Below are positions 11,638 through 25,290 of a stretch of DNA of 64,000 bases, one piece after another. The notes below the pieces were generated by a model. That model saw only the letters and a list, made by a program, of their open reading frames with translations. It had not been told where the DNA came from and searched no databases. The position numbers and the translations under genes are program-made. Position 1 is the first letter of the stretch; every line of letters starts with the position of its first letter. Location: assembly GCF_963662255.1 (NCBI RefSeq), contig NC_085055.1:17284704-17348703 (forward strand), given 5' to 3'. This DNA is from Cinclus cinclus (taxonomy: Eukaryota; Chordata; Aves; Passeriformes; Cinclidae).

Positions 11638-14074
11638 CTTCCTGAAGAGCAAGGTCCTTAGACACACATGTTTTCAAAAATTTGTCTGTGGTTGTGAAAC
11701 ATATCTGACGTCTTGCAGAATGATAAATACAAGAGGAGCCTAATTTTATAGTAAATAAGTAAGACTAAGTTTACAGTTTGTAACTGTCTTATAGGTGGTA
11801 CAGATCAGTTCTGGTTTTGTGGATATGGTTTAAACCAGCAAAAACATATTCCTTTTTCCTTGTGGGGGTAGTTTTATGTCCAACTGGCAGCTGGAGCTCC
11901 ACTCAGCTCCAGAGGTCAGATAAATATCACCACTGATGTAAGGAAGAGAGATGGGAGCATGCAGCCAGTGCAAGGGCAAGGAGAGGACCACAGTCACATC
12001 GATTTTAAGTTCACTTACCCAGTGACAGACTTGCAGCCAAAATAGCTGGGTAAAGCCCTGGGCACGCTCATAAATTCTGCTGAACGAGGACAGTGCTACC
12101 ATGCCTTGCCACGGACGTAAAGAAAAGGAGGAGCAAGGCTGTTCAGCAGACTTGGGGCTGAGAACCACATGTGTGGCCCATGGCTGCTTCTTAAAAGTAC
12201 CTGCAAGCACTTTCACTATGTGAATCTACAGGAGATGACTGATTTCTTGAAAGAACCAACACCCTTTCTGGAAAAATTGCAACAGCTCAGAAAAGGTGAA
12301 AGTTGAGCTCTGACACCCTCTTCCTCTTGTGTAATTTGATTAGCTCATCCTCTGAGGCAGCAGGAGCTGCCATCCCCCCCATGCCAGGTTTAGGGCTTTT
12401 TCTAAATCTTGTGTTGATTGGGAACTGCTATCATGTTTGAACTCAGCTCAGGGCATGAAACCAACTGCAGTTTGGCAAGCCACACAGACTGGAGACTAAT
12501 TTTTGTTCTCTGTTAATTTACCTGTCTGTGGCTTTTTGTGCTGCTCAGGGTATAATTACAGCTAGCTCTGGAGATGCTGAACATGCTTGTTTGGAGCTGG
12601 GCTGATGCTGACTGATGGGCAGTGCCATCTGGCTGGTCAGTCCTGCCCACAGCAGGCACAGCTGCTGGGCTGTGACATGGACAGACCCCCGGGCCAAGGC
12701 TTCCCTTGGTTTCTGCATCCCTGAGTCTGAGAGGAGCATTGGAGGGGTCTTCACAGCAGGCACAGCTTTGGCTGTCCTGACTGGTAGGGAACTAATGGGG
12801 TGACATGCTGAAGCCTCTCCATCAGCTTCCAGGCCAAGCAAGGGAGCTGAAGTGCTGGAAATGAAGGTGTGCTGTGGCACACACCTGTGGAGTGGCCCCT
12901 GGGAGGGACGCTGCAAACTGTGATGACTAAGAGTGGCCTGGAAGCTAAAGCCTGTGTAACTGAGGGTGTAGATTTGTGAAATGCTTCATCCCACTTAAAT
13001 GCAAGCTGCTTCTGACAGAGGTGGCCTCCTCATATCCCACATGTGCATTGCCACCCTCTCCTTTCTCTTGCCTCTGGGTATCCCCAAGCTGTAGGTGACT
13101 CAGACCATGTTGTTCACCCAGTCCAAAGCAGATGACATTCACTGTAGACTCAGTTTGTGTCAGGCTATAACTATGCTTACAAGAATCTGACCTAGGAGGC
13201 TCCATCTGGTAGAGCTGCAGGAGAAATGCTGCTCTGTTTGGTAGCCTTCATTTAGACTGGATTGCGTAAAAGGAACTGGAATGCACAGAAGTGAATAATG
13301 CTCAGGGCTGAACTGGACCCAGCAGCTCAGGAGAGTGGAAATGAGAAAACCATTGAAAGCTCCTCTTACTACTTCATGTAGGAAGCACACAAAACCTGGA
13401 GCCTTGCACAAAGCTCCAGGAAGCATGACTGCAAAACGAGGAGCTTTCTTTTGGAAATATCACCTGCAATAAACCAGCCAGCCAAGGATGGATTGATGGG
13501 GCTTGCTGTTACATTTATACAGGTGAACAGTCGGGAGGCCAGGAAGGAGCTCTGGTTTCCAGATAAATGCCCTCTCTTACATTCACTTTATTACTGAGCA
13601 TGGCTCACTTCCATTTCCTTCACTGATTCTAGCTCCTGTTTCAGAACAGAGATGGGAAGCTTTTGGAGAGGGGCTGGGGCTCAGTGCTCGCACAGAGCAC
13701 TGCTCTTCTTATGCCTTCTTGTTAAACACAGCTTTTCCATTCCACTGTAAACACTTCCCAGGTTTATCACCTCTGGTTTCTGGAAATGGACATTCACTTT
13801 GGGAAACAAGTGGAAGAACAGCATTCTGCCAGGGTAAGTTCCCAGCAATCTGTTGCACGGGGCCGTGTTGCCAGAGCACAAGATTGCTTCTCTGTGGTGG
13901 GAAGCCTGTGGTGATTGCTTCTTCCAGTCTTGTCTGATGAGCGTACTTGCAGAGGGGTAACAAAAGGTGTTACAAAACTTCTGGGAGGAGCAGCAGATCC
14001 GGGAAATTTTGGGAAGACACAGGTAGGAACTGAAAGTGAGAGACAGAAGACTTCTGGCTTTAATCTGTGATGTA

Positions 14075-14132
14075 AAAACCAAACAAAAAAAAAAAAAAAA
14101 AAACAAAAAAAACAAAAAACAAAAACAAAAAA
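14075..14132. repeat. A-rich tract with scattered C
   Basis: A run of about 20 A is followed by groups of five to eight A separated by single C. It could be the decayed poly(A) tail of a retroposed sequence, but no source upstream could be recognised. Confidence 0.8.
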
Positions 14133-17100
14133 GCCTGCAAAATCTCAGAGAACTCAGGACATAAAAGCATGGAAAAAAAGCCAAAAACCCCTGGGAGTTC
14201 TTTTTGCAGCTTCTCCTCCCTGTCCTGCCCGCTGTGTTCTGGCAGGGCTCGGTGTTGGTGTGCTGCTGCTCTGTGCTCTCCCCTGCAGTGCTGCTGTGAG
14301 TCCAGTGCTCCTCCACGCCTGCTGCTGCAGGGACGTTCTCAGACACACACAGCCCAAGGCTGCCCAGGTGGGCAGTGCCCCTGGCATTTCCACAAGTGTC
14401 CTGTCCTGCCTACCAGCCCAGCACCAGGCACCCAAAGCAGGCATCCCATGCCAGCACGGGATCGTGTGTGGCATCGGAAGGGCTTCCCCACGGCAGGATG
14501 TCGTGGGTGAAACTCGGATGATGCAGAGAGGCTTGGGGCTCTCTCAGTGCCCAGATAACACAGCTCCCCACGAAAGCCTCTGGGCTCTACAAGAGCTCCT
14601 CTGTCGAGCTCAGGATGTGCAGCCTGGCCCTGCCCCTGCCCACAGTGGCACAGCTCCATCCCAGCACATCCATGCCAGGCAAACGAGGCAAATCCCAGCC
14701 TCCCAGGGGGACAGTGAAGGGAACGAGTCACTGGCACAAATCCTGGCAGACTTGGAGAGAGCTGAACAGGTACTGAGCAGTGCTGGACTCCAGACTGCAT
14801 ATTTAACAGTAAAAGCCATTGTCACACCAAGTAAATACATAAAAATACATTGCTTTAGGTGGCTTTACTTAGTAATGTCCTGCATGTACCATTGCTGAAG
14901 CCTTTAGTGAGTTCCTTCTCCAGTAAACTCTGATCTTTTTTATTATTATTTTTAATTCTGTGCCATTCCAGAAATGCCATCCTATTTCCCGTTGTCATAC
15001 AAAGTGCCTGAGGCTCTGATTGAAAAATCTTATTAAAAGACTCATATTCTGTTTCTAATCGGATGTGTTTCTGTCTTTAGAGTGCCTGCTAGATTCTTTT
15101 TGCCTGCATGACATTTCTATTTTGATCTAACCTCTTCTTTTCCTCCCCCTGTTGCAGTGTCTCTGTTTCCATGGCCCATTTCTCCTTCACAAGTTGTTAA
15201 TGTGAAAAAATTACACTGCCCCATACCTGGGCAGGTCAGCTTCAAGCACTCTGATTCACAGCTTCAGCCCATGTTTACAGTGGCTAACAATGAAAAGTGT
15301 TTTTAAAACTGAGGATAATGGTGTATTTGCACTGTAAGATAAACCTTAGATGTAAAAATCATTATTTATTTAACAGGCACATCAAAGAATACCACTGGAG
15401 AGGGGAATTTCAAAGTTTCCCAGAATAATCAGATTTCTGCTATTATGTGAGGGGCTTTTTTTTTTCTCCTGACTCGATAATAATGACTAGTAAAAATATA
15501 GTTCTCAGAAATCACTTAAAACATTACTAGATTGAGGGAAAAAAAAAAAAAGGAGTTGTTTCCTTAGAAGCTAGAAATCAAGTAAGCAACAAGACTGCAC
15601 AGCTAATGAGAGAAAGAAAGGTCTGACTTGGAGCAGACTGCAGCACTTCCGAAACCTGAGAAAGATTTTCTCCTAGGAAGGAGGAGAAGTACCATTGGGA
15701 AAGCTCGTTGCTTAATTTCCTACAGTACTTTCCTTAATTAAATGCATGTTTAAATAAGCAGGAGCTCAGTAGTGGAAGTATCCTATAGCATCATTGTGCA
15801 TTGTGCCCCACGGTACAGAAGCAGCACTGAGGGCAGTCCTGTCCCCAGCATTGCATATTCTAGGTAGAGAGTGGCACAGAAAAGACATCCTTTGTGGATC
15901 TCCCCTTACAGATTTGTCTGAACCACTCTCTAAAGCCTCTGATGACTGACTGTGAAACAAGGCCCCAGTTGATTAAGGAACCGAATGGCTTGGCAGAAGA
16001 ATGAGGTCCTCAGTTTAAATTCAGCCTGGTTTCCGTTTTCTTAGTCCTTTCCATGGCTCACAGAGAAATCCCTCACGAGTTTTTAACCCTTTGCTCTGCC
16101 TGGCTGAGCCCTGGGAAGATGTGGGTCCCCATGGCTGTGTCTGCTGATGCTGTACCCCCAGGGTGGTAGGAGGAGGCTCACCAGGCAGGGCTCGTGGGAC
16201 AGCTGGGTGCCCATGAGCAGAAGGGAGGAACCAAGGGCAAAAGGCATCCAGCAGTGAGGGAAGGATCACACAAGAGGTACTTTTTTCCATTTTCCTCATA
16301 GTACTTTCAAGTACTATCAAAAACAAAGGTATATTTTCCTTTGTCCTAAATACTGTATATAAAAAAAAATATGTTTCAGGTAGCCCAAAGTATATGACTC
16401 AAAACATTTTGGTGATAATAATCTGCAGGTGTGTTCCAGCCCTGGACAGTGATGGATCTGCTGCAGAGTCCTTCCAAAAAAGAAAGGGGCTCCTTCCTGT
16501 AGGATGTACAACACAGCAGGAACGAAAAGCTTGAAAGAATATTTACCTACGTACAGGTGACAAAGATAGTGTCAGTTTAATTTTAAAATCAATATAGGCA
16601 TTGTAATGATTTCTAATTGCAGGAAGCAAGACACTTACATCCCTTGTCATTAGGGCAGGAGAAGTCAGGACGGGGAACAGAAGCGGGAGATTAGTTCAGG
16701 ACAGGAGAGAAAGGCCAGCTTCAGAGTATAGATCCCAGATGGATTTTTCATGAGTCAGGATGAGTAAAAAGGAAGCTTATCCTCAATGCAGTACAGTACT
16801 TTTGAGAGAATAATACTAACAACAATAGCATATAGAGCTGTCATAAGTTTGGTTCTTTTTTTTCTGGGCCAGATCCAAGAAACAAGGTCTGGACCAAAAA
16901 ATTTAAAAGGCCCTCCAAAAACATGTGTGATAAATACAGTACTTTCTTGAACCTAGAAAAAGAAGTAGAAAGGCTGGAAAGAGCAGTATTGTGCATGACT
17001 TTTGTGGTATTTTTGTGGAAAACTGACTAACAAGCACATGATGTGCAGCTTGTTAGAGTGGGGGGAAAGTGCTGGGACAGAAACCTGAGTTTTCTGAGAA

Positions 17101-17582
17101 ATTATTCTTACTGACATTAAAACAAACTCAGTTCACACATTTGTAGGAGAAAAACTCAACTGCCAGATTTCTAATGAAGAGGTAGCCATGATCAAGCCAT
17201 GAAAAGGAAAGAGGCATGGCAAAGGTTTTTAAAAATGGAAACATACCCAAGAAAGTCTATATGGAATATGTTGGCTCCAGCTGCAGAATTGAAACAGCTG
17301 TTGAATTTCAGGCTGAAAAAAACATAAAATATTGAGAACTGGTAACACAAGCTCCAATTCTGAAATACTTATGTGACAAGCAGAAGAGAAACTCATTAGG
17401 CAGCTGAAAATGTCACAGAACTAATTGTTTCATTTTGCTAGCTCCCCTCTGTTGTATGCACATCAAAAACCACTCATAAAGATGAGGAATATTCAACTTT
17501 TTTAGGAGCAGTAGTAGACTCTGACATCTGAGCATCTCCATGCTCCAAATTCTTGCTGTCTGGCACCACAGTACAGAAATGT

Positions 17583-17690
17583 CACTATTCCCATTTTACA
17601 GACAGGGAGATAGATGAAAGGAAATTAAATTCTTTCCTAAAGGTTGCACTGAGAGTTTGTTAACAGGTCAGGGACTGAACCCAAGCCCCC
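17583..17690 (+). mobile_element. MIR-family SINE remnant
   Basis: The order of blocks matches the MIR consensus: ATTCCCATTTTACAGA, a purine-rich GAGA..GGAAATTAA middle, a position equivalent to CCAAGGTCAC, and the ending GGGACTGAACCCAAGCCCC. MIRs are old tRNA-derived SINEs spread early in amniotes, and remnants this clear are uncommon in birds. The match is by memory of the consensus and is well diverged. Confidence 0.72.
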
Positions 17691-20600
17691 AGAGAATTAG
17701 CTAAATCTTTGGCCACTGGAGGGTTTCTTTTTTATTTTTTCCCTGAGTTGTGAAACGGGTCATTGCTAATAATCCAGAATTGTTATTCTTTTCTCCTTTG
17801 ACAGATTTAAGGGTTTTCAGTGCCACCTCGTTGTTCTCTCATATTTTATATAGAGCATGCTCTGCATATTTGGTTGAAAGCCAAGCGTGCCTCAGTTCCC
17901 CATCTGCTCTTTTTATGTTGCAACTTATCTCCCATCCCACCTCTGCATTGTCTCTTATAAGTGTATCTCTAATCTCAAGCAGTGTTTAGCAAACCCAGAT
18001 ACCAGTGTCACAGGGGTGACTGCAACAGCAGTGCCCTCACGGTGTCCACAGTGCATCTACGGAAAACTCGAGCAGCCCTAGGAACAGATCCCTGGGTGTT
18101 TGAGATTATTTTCAAGACCCTTCACTAAGCATTCACCAGGAATAGGGAGACAGCTGTTAACACTCCAGAAATACCAAGTGAAGGTTTGAATGCCAATCCA
18201 GAAAAGGAGTTGAAAATATAGTAGATGATTTATCAAGGGCATATTGGAGAAGTGTGAATAGAGATGGTGCTGTCATGATGTATCTTAAAGTGCTTGATAT
18301 TCAAATGACTACTTAGAGATTTCCAGTCAGACACAGCAAAATCCATGATAATTTCCAGTGTTAAGGGAGTCTATGTTAAATGGGCACCAAAAGGCAAAAT
18401 GTGAAGAGTCTGAGGACAAAGAGATTTGTTGAGGACAATGGAATTTGGCTGATTCAGTTTGGTTTGTGAATTTTTTTTATTGTTGGTATTGGCTTTTCTT
18501 TCTTTTAGTTTTGATTTTGGATTTTTTTAAACATTGCAACAGATATTTTTATACAGAATTAAGAAGATAATGGCATTTATCACCTTCCCACTTGCTAGCA
18601 GTGGCAGTTCTCCCACTCTCTAGATCCAGAAAGGATGGGGCAGTGAGTGTGGTGGGGACTGGAGGAAGAGTATCTGCTGCTCTTGTTTCCCCAACTTCAT
18701 CTCTGTTGGTATAAGAGGCAGCTGGGAGGCAGCCAGTCATACCAAGGGAGTAACAACCCAAATAGCAGGAATCGATAATAAATATAAGGGATGCTTGGTA
18801 AGAGGGTTGTACAAGAGAAGAAATGTTTTAGCCTTAGGTGTGAGGCGTGAGTTGCTGAATGCAGAGTGTTTAGGAAAGATGGATGCAGAATCAAAGGAGC
18901 CACTGGCACTGCTTGAGTGATCCGTGAGCTCCGTTTTGTCTTCCTTGCTTAGAATTGGCTTTTAGCTTCTGCTGCTCTGGTACTGCACTGTTTTGACAGC
19001 ACCTTAATGGGAGTAGGAGTCCGTGCTCTGAGGGAGCTGCGTGTCCCACGTGGGAGTGCAGTCCAAGTCCATCTGGGAAGTAGCTGGCCATGCATGTGCC
19101 CAGAGATGTGGTGTGTGCAAACAGGAAACTCGAAAATCAAGTCTTGAAGGTACGAGAGCCATTGCCAGAGATGAAATGTACCTTGAATCTGTTTAATAAT
19201 AGTGTCTTAGAATGAGCCAATCCTAATTATCACAAAAAGAGACCAGCAAGGTTCCGTACATCTTGAATACAGCGTATGGATACTGGGGTCTGACTCTCTG
19301 TCTTTGATGCTTGGGTAGTTATTTATTTCTATGCAAACTGGACTCCAAATGCTGATGAACTGGAATTCAGTTGTCCTGTGTTGCTCTGCAAGTGTGAACA
19401 GGCCACTCCTGAGAGGTGAGGGAGATCTGTGGTGTTTGGTGGCTGCCTGACACAGATTCTACACATGTGTGAAAGGCTGGGGTCAGACTTGCTGAGCCTG
19501 AAACACTCAAGCTTAATAAAAATGTCTTTGTTTCGCCTCTGAAAGGAAATAATATCCAGTAGGCAGTTCTCTGTTCTTGATGACAGTGAACACTCAGTAG
19601 AAATGATGTAATATTAGATTGCTCAACACTTAACATAGAGAAAAAGCTTATAAAAATTGGGTATGTGAAGATTTATTGAGAGAAACTATGGCAAGCTACC
19701 AGGAACTCTTGTGACAGAAATGGCCACCCTAAGAAAGCAAAGTCCAGAGCACCTCTGAGGTCAGGGCTGTCCAGACATGGTAGTGAGAAATGGTTTCTCT
19801 AGAAGCACAGGGAATCTGAAGTGCTCTTGGCAGAAATGGATGGATGTGAGATGCTGGTGCTCTGAGCTCTCTCAAAGCTACTTTAGGCCTAATACCCAGC
19901 CTTGCTCTTACAAGTTACTAAAACCAGTGCTTTGATATGTGCCATTTATTTAACACAAATGATTGTTCAACCTGAACAAATACCCAGTCACAAGGGGCAG
20001 GCATAAAGGCACCAGGTAGGAACACTACCTCTGGGCTAGTGTATGAAACAAGTGGGGAAATTCCTCTGAAAAGCTGAATTTGCTTTATGCAGCTCTTTGC
20101 CATCTGGCTCACCTTCCTGGACCTTCCTGATGATATGATTGCCAAAAATAGCTTCCTGTGGTGCCACAGGGTGTGTGAATGATAACATAAGGCCAGTGCA
20201 ACATAAGGTGTCTGACTCCTGTTGCTTCACACACCATGTGCCTCTTACCCTCCAGGCACAGTTAGAAGAATCCCCTATGAGGGGACTTATCTGGAGTTAT
20301 TTGAACCTGGGCAGATGTTTTACATGGCCCTCCCTGACCTCTGAACCACAGAGTGCACCAAATAAACTGTAGATATTGGCTGCCTCATGGCTTTGTTACT
20401 CAGGGGAGGCACATCCAAATTCTGCTGCAGAAATACAGCTCTCACTTAACCAGGAACTCATGAAGGTAGAAACCCTAAGCCATGTATTTATGATCTTTGA
20501 GTAAGTGACTCTGGAGATAAGCTAAAACAAGCCATCGTTTCTGGAGTGATCCTTTCTCCTCGAGCACTGACAGCTTTCCTGAGTGCTGTCATCCCAAGGG

Positions 20601-23600
20601 AGGGCACTGGGGCTACCACATCAATCACTTCTGAAGCCTTGTCAAGCCTGATGGGGAAAGAGCAAGCCTGAGCCAAGGATTCTGCTGCCTGTGTGGGAGC
20701 TTTCAGACTGAGCAGCTTATCCACTGAGCCCAAATGGTGCAACTGGAAAACAAAGCACCAAAATCCTAACTGACAAAAGTGGATGGAGGCAAGCCAGGAC
20801 TAGAACAAAATAAAAGCTGCAAATAAAATATAGACCGTCCCAACCCAGATATTAAAAAAAAAAAAAAGGATTCTTGTGTGGCAAGGGTAGTCCATTCAGT
20901 GCTGGGCACAGAGAAGGCTTGGGAATTTGGACCTTGATTTATGTCCCCTCTTATGATACTGAAAAACAATGGGGAAGGCAGAGCTATCAATCCAGCACAA
21001 CAAAAACAGAAAAAGTCATGTTTGTTTTTCTTTTAGGCGGAGGAGATGTGGAACAGCCTCTGGTTCACTATGTCCTGTCTTGGTTAAGGGGTAGCTTTCA
21101 TCTCTGGCCTGCTGGGCTATGTGTGTTGGGATGAAAAGGTGCTGACCCAGGGAAGGCCCTGAGAGAGACTTTGGTGCAGAGCTGAGGTTTTCTGAGATTG
21201 GTCCATGAGCCCACCAACTTATACGTGGTTTCAGAATGCAGACAGCATACACAGCTTGGAGACTGGAACACACTCCCAGAACTGTTATGATAGCTGTGGA
21301 AATGACAGTCACTCTCTGCGCAGCCACAGCAAGATGGATCACTGTGGCAATATCCTCTGCTCAGGAAGGGATACTCTTGGTACTTGGGCACCAGCTAGAG
21401 GTTCAGACTTGGGAGGGAAATGTGCTCCACCAGAGCTGTTCAGCTCCACACAATGATTCAGTATGCCTCATTATTTCCAGGGGTAACCACTGGCTGCTGC
21501 AACTGTCCAGCCCCCCAGCTTCTGGCATGGTGAAAGGTGAGCAGCCTGGGACAGGCTGAGCATCTTCCCTCGCTTTCCCTGTGGTGCTGGGATTCATGGA
21601 TGGGTGCATCTGCTGAGGCATCAGAAACAGAAAGAGTTTGTGCTGGTGCAGCAGGGAAGGGACTGGCAGAGAAATTCCTGCATGTGGCAGGGGCTGGCCT
21701 TGGCCATCTGGACAGAGTTTGAGCTGGCACTGCCACCAAAAGGCACAGAAATAAATGGAGTGGGTGGGAAGTTGTGGAGGATAACCACAGGACAAGAGCA
21801 TGGGCTGCATCTGTCCACAACACCCACACACCATGGGAATGGCACTGCTGAGGCCTGGGAAACACTTCAGCATCCTGTGTGTCCCCCGCTTCCTTTGTTT
21901 GTCCCTTGTGGTGTCATTCCCTGTGAGCACTGACCTGAGCAGATGTAACATAGTTAAGCTCCAGTCTAGCTGTTTGTACTAAAGAAATGTCTTTTGTGAT
22001 TAAAGGTGCTCATTCTGTTATTGATAGTTGTAAAAAAAATTTCTGGACCCTACTGTTTCTTTATTTTTTAAGAGTATCTGTCTCCCATAGTCCTGCTGGC
22101 TTTTACCTTTTAATTAAAAACAAACAAACAAACAAACAAATCCCCAAACAATATTTATGTCATAGGTTTTTATATATTCACCACGTATTGTAATATATTA
22201 AACCATTCTTATAGACTGACTGATAGTGGGTAGTTGGTCTTTTAATTCTAAAGCAAAATAGAAACTAAAACTAAATAATTAGATTTTGATGTCATATTTT
22301 TTTTGTTACATACGTAGCACTCCTCCAAAGCAGACTGCTCTTGTACCTCAGAAAACTGAGATATTAATTCACAAATTAGTGTGGCATCATTAAAACAAAC
22401 TCCACCCTCTTCTCAAAGAATGAGTTCAAATTGTGAACCATTCAGACTACTTCCCCTTTAGAAAATGAAATGTCACAAACTTCAGAAACTTAAGAAATTT
22501 TTAGCTTGAACTCCAACTCTAAGAAGGAGACACAGGAAAAGACCTTTCCCATAATCTCTTAAGTTAATTCTTTAAGCTTTGAACCAGTTAATCCTGTCTT
22601 TATTGTTGTTGTAGCACAAACTGACTCAGTGGGATGTCTGGACTGAACCATAGGCAAGAAGCTCTCCTCCCAAGCTGAGAGGACTCCTGGAAGAAGCTCA
22701 TGCTGGAATGCAGAAGGGAGTGGGCAAAACCCAAGACACTGATGCATCAAGTACACCAGAGGTGGTGAGTGGAGGAAATTGGTGAAAATAGAAAAAGAAT
22801 GTTTCTCAATATGATGGTAGGTGCTTTATACATATAAAACTTACATATATATCTATATAAACCTCACCTTACCCAGAGCTGAGTTTTTAATTGCCAAGCC
22901 CTAGAGACCTAGAGAGGTCACAAAAAAAACCCAAAAAGCCACAGAAAGCACACAAGATTAAGATCATTAGCATGATTAGAGTTTAAGTGCAGGCAGGAAA
23001 ATAAAGAGACCAGAAATATCTTGCTAAGAAATAACAGGGTTTTCAAAGCAAGACTTGAAGAATGTTTATTAGTGAAAAGGCAAAAAGCCTTTACTTTTGG
23101 ACAAAAACTGCCTTATCTGCCATCTTACACAAGCAAACTTTCTGTGTGTCGCTTCAGCTTGCAAACCCAGAAGCTGCCTTTGTTTTGGGAAGAGGCAAGC
23201 TAATGTGAGATGCTGAGGTTTGGCTGAGGTGTCAGATCTAGCAGCCCTGTGATGAGGGAAGACTGTGGCAACAGAAAGCTGGAAGTGCCATGTTTGGGGC
23301 AAGCCCTGGTGCACAAATGCAGCCAGGTTGGCTCATGCAGGAGCAAGGGACATTTGCACTGTGCCCTGGCTGCTGCCAGGTTTCCTTCCTGCCTGAGTGG
23401 CAGTGATTACAGGCTGCAGCTGCTAATTGCTTCAGAGGGTGGTTGGAACCTTTGGGGAATCACAGCCATAGCATCTCTCTTCTGCACTCCTTGTCCTTTT
23501 GGTGTTTACTGCTGGCTGAGCAGGCCCATGGCTTGCTTTCTCCAACAGCAGCAGCCTGTTTCATCCAAGCAGGTTGAAATCAAAACCCTGAGTCTTGTTT

Positions 23601-25204
23601 GTCTCTACAGGCCTCTGAAAGAGAACAATAATCAAAATTGATTTAATATTCTTGGGCTGAACATCAGAATTTATCCTCAGGGGATACAATGTACTTGTTA
23701 GCCCCAAAGGCCACTTGAGTGGGTGGATAAAACACAACAAAACCACCCCAAACCAAAAACCTGAACTCTTAATCTCTAAATCTCTGGAGAGAATATTAGC
23801 TTTTTATTGTTTCCCTATCAATAAAATGCAGGAAATAGTCCTAAATGCCTCACCACTACAACTTCCCATTGTTTATCATATCAAATGTCCTTTCTTCCAG
23901 GCTTTTTGGTCTATTCCTGCAGGTAGATTATGCAAACATGTTCTACAGTTCAGCATATGGAACAGAACAGATCCAAACTCTGTTCAATCAAATGCAAAGT
24001 GCCTTCATGTGCTGCTGCTTCAGAGCATGAGCTCTTGGAGAAGGCAACGCACTGAACTGTAGTATGAAGTGACAGTATGAAGACACCCAGGTAGTCTTGG
24101 AAAAATGGTTAATCAGTAAGTATTCACTGGAATTGGCAGGCAAGCACATTTTGCAGATGCTTGTTTCATAAATATTTATTTTACAAATTGAGTTTTGGGA
24201 GTTCTCAGACAAAAAAAAAAAGCCATAAAACAGTGAAGAGAAACTTCAAGATTGAAATTCTTGTGTGTGTGTTGTTTTTGGGGATTTTGTTTTTGCTTTC
24301 TATTCCCTATGACCTCTTCTTTTTCATTTTGAAAGAACTGAAGAAACTAAAATCTACAAAAACCAGTCTGAAGCAGAATGCAGAGCCAACACCAGGTATC
24401 CAGAAGAATGAGTCAGTAATAAAGAAGGCGACAGCTTGTAACCAAAACGCCTCGAGCTGTTTGCATTAAGTTATCTTGAATAAACTATGTGTTGTGTATT
24501 TCCTGAAGAGCATGACCAAAATCTCATGGTTCTCCAAGTAGGTTATGGCTAAAAGCCTGACTAATATTTTATATGTCTTTTTGGTTCATATCCAAAAGGA
24601 TGTTTATTTGTTTTTTACTCATTTCTTACTAATGAAAAAAAACCAACCAAACAAAGCAACCCAAAAACCCCCACAACCCAGTGACCTTAAGTGAGGTTTA
24701 GTGGGATTTACAATAAAGGTTTCATTTTTCATTTGTTAGAGAGCATTTCCTCTAGACTGTAGACAAATTGTTTCCTGGCACAGAAAAATCTGTATTGATG
24801 TGGTCAAGATTTAAAATTTAGTAATGTACTTCCTCTACTGGGGATGTTCTGAATTTCTTCTGTGCAGTGAATCATTCTGGTGGTAGAACCAAACTCAATT
24901 TACTTACGTTGAATGGCAAAAGAACAACAAAAACTTTCCCAAATTTAAAAATATCACTGAAAAAGAATAAAAGCACAATTGTCTTCAGCCATTATGGGCT
25001 GCCCTAATTTGAATCACATGGGAAAATGCTTTCATTAATGGCTTTCTTCTTTTACTCTTCATTTGCAACAAACCAAACCCTTTTCTTTGTTCTTTTCCTT
25101 TATGTATTGCTTTTCCATCTGGTTTTAGAAGAAGCTGGTCCTGTGGGTTAGCAAAGATTTTGAAGTACTAGAGATCTGGGGTAATTTCCACAGATTTCCA
25201 CAAC
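17691..25204. other. Intergenic DNA between the two MIR remnants
   Basis: No exon, RNA gene or intact transposon recognised. Minor items are a 14-base A run at 20854-20867, a CAAA microsatellite near 22.12 kb and a TA-rich patch near 22.84 kb. The frame at 24161-24469 has one hydrophobic segment and an AATAAA just after its stop, but it opens with TTG and matches nothing I know. Confidence 0.6.
22117..22140. repeat. CAAA microsatellite
   Basis: Five consecutive CAAA units follow a short A run. A second independent CAAA tract is at 8.34 kb. Confidence 0.9.
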
Positions 25205-25290
25205 AGCCATGGACTGACCATCCCCATTTCTGTAAAATGGGAATATTCCACTTTACCTCAGGAGGTTGTTGCTAAGAAATCTATTCATTG
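25205..25290 (-). mobile_element. MIR-family SINE remnant, reverse orientation
   Basis: The + strand shows CCCATTTCTGTAAAATGGGAA, then TTTACCTCAGGAGGTTGTTG, which is the reverse complement of the MIR core and 3' half (TCTGTAAAATGGGGAT ... TACCTCATAGGGTTGTTG). It is diverged and truncated at both ends; boundaries are approximate. Confidence 0.7.

Larger units (their letters stand above)
9349..17582. other. Intergenic DNA between CR1 fragment and first MIR
   Basis: No exon recognised. The stretch 14.17-14.80 kb is more GC-rich than its surroundings and holds overlapping open frames on both strands. None starts with a convincing ATG or resembles a family I know. The rest is unique-looking AT-rich sequence with homopolymer runs. 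Confidence 0.6.

Noticed and set aside
14260..14898. 212-codon + strand frame with a leucine- and cysteine-rich start resembling a signal peptide
   Set aside because: It begins with GTG, overlaps frames on the opposite strand, matches no family I know, and has no promoter or splice context.
21403..21982. Overlapping frames of 60-182 codons on both strands around 21.2-22.0 kb
   Set aside because: Mutually overlapping frames on both strands without splice signals or family resemblance; the region is merely somewhat GC-rich.
24161..24469. 102-codon frame with one hydrophobic segment and an AATAAA close after the stop
   Set aside because: Its first codon is TTG with no nearby ATG in frame, the composition is that of AT-rich intergenic DNA, and a single AATAAA is expected by chance.
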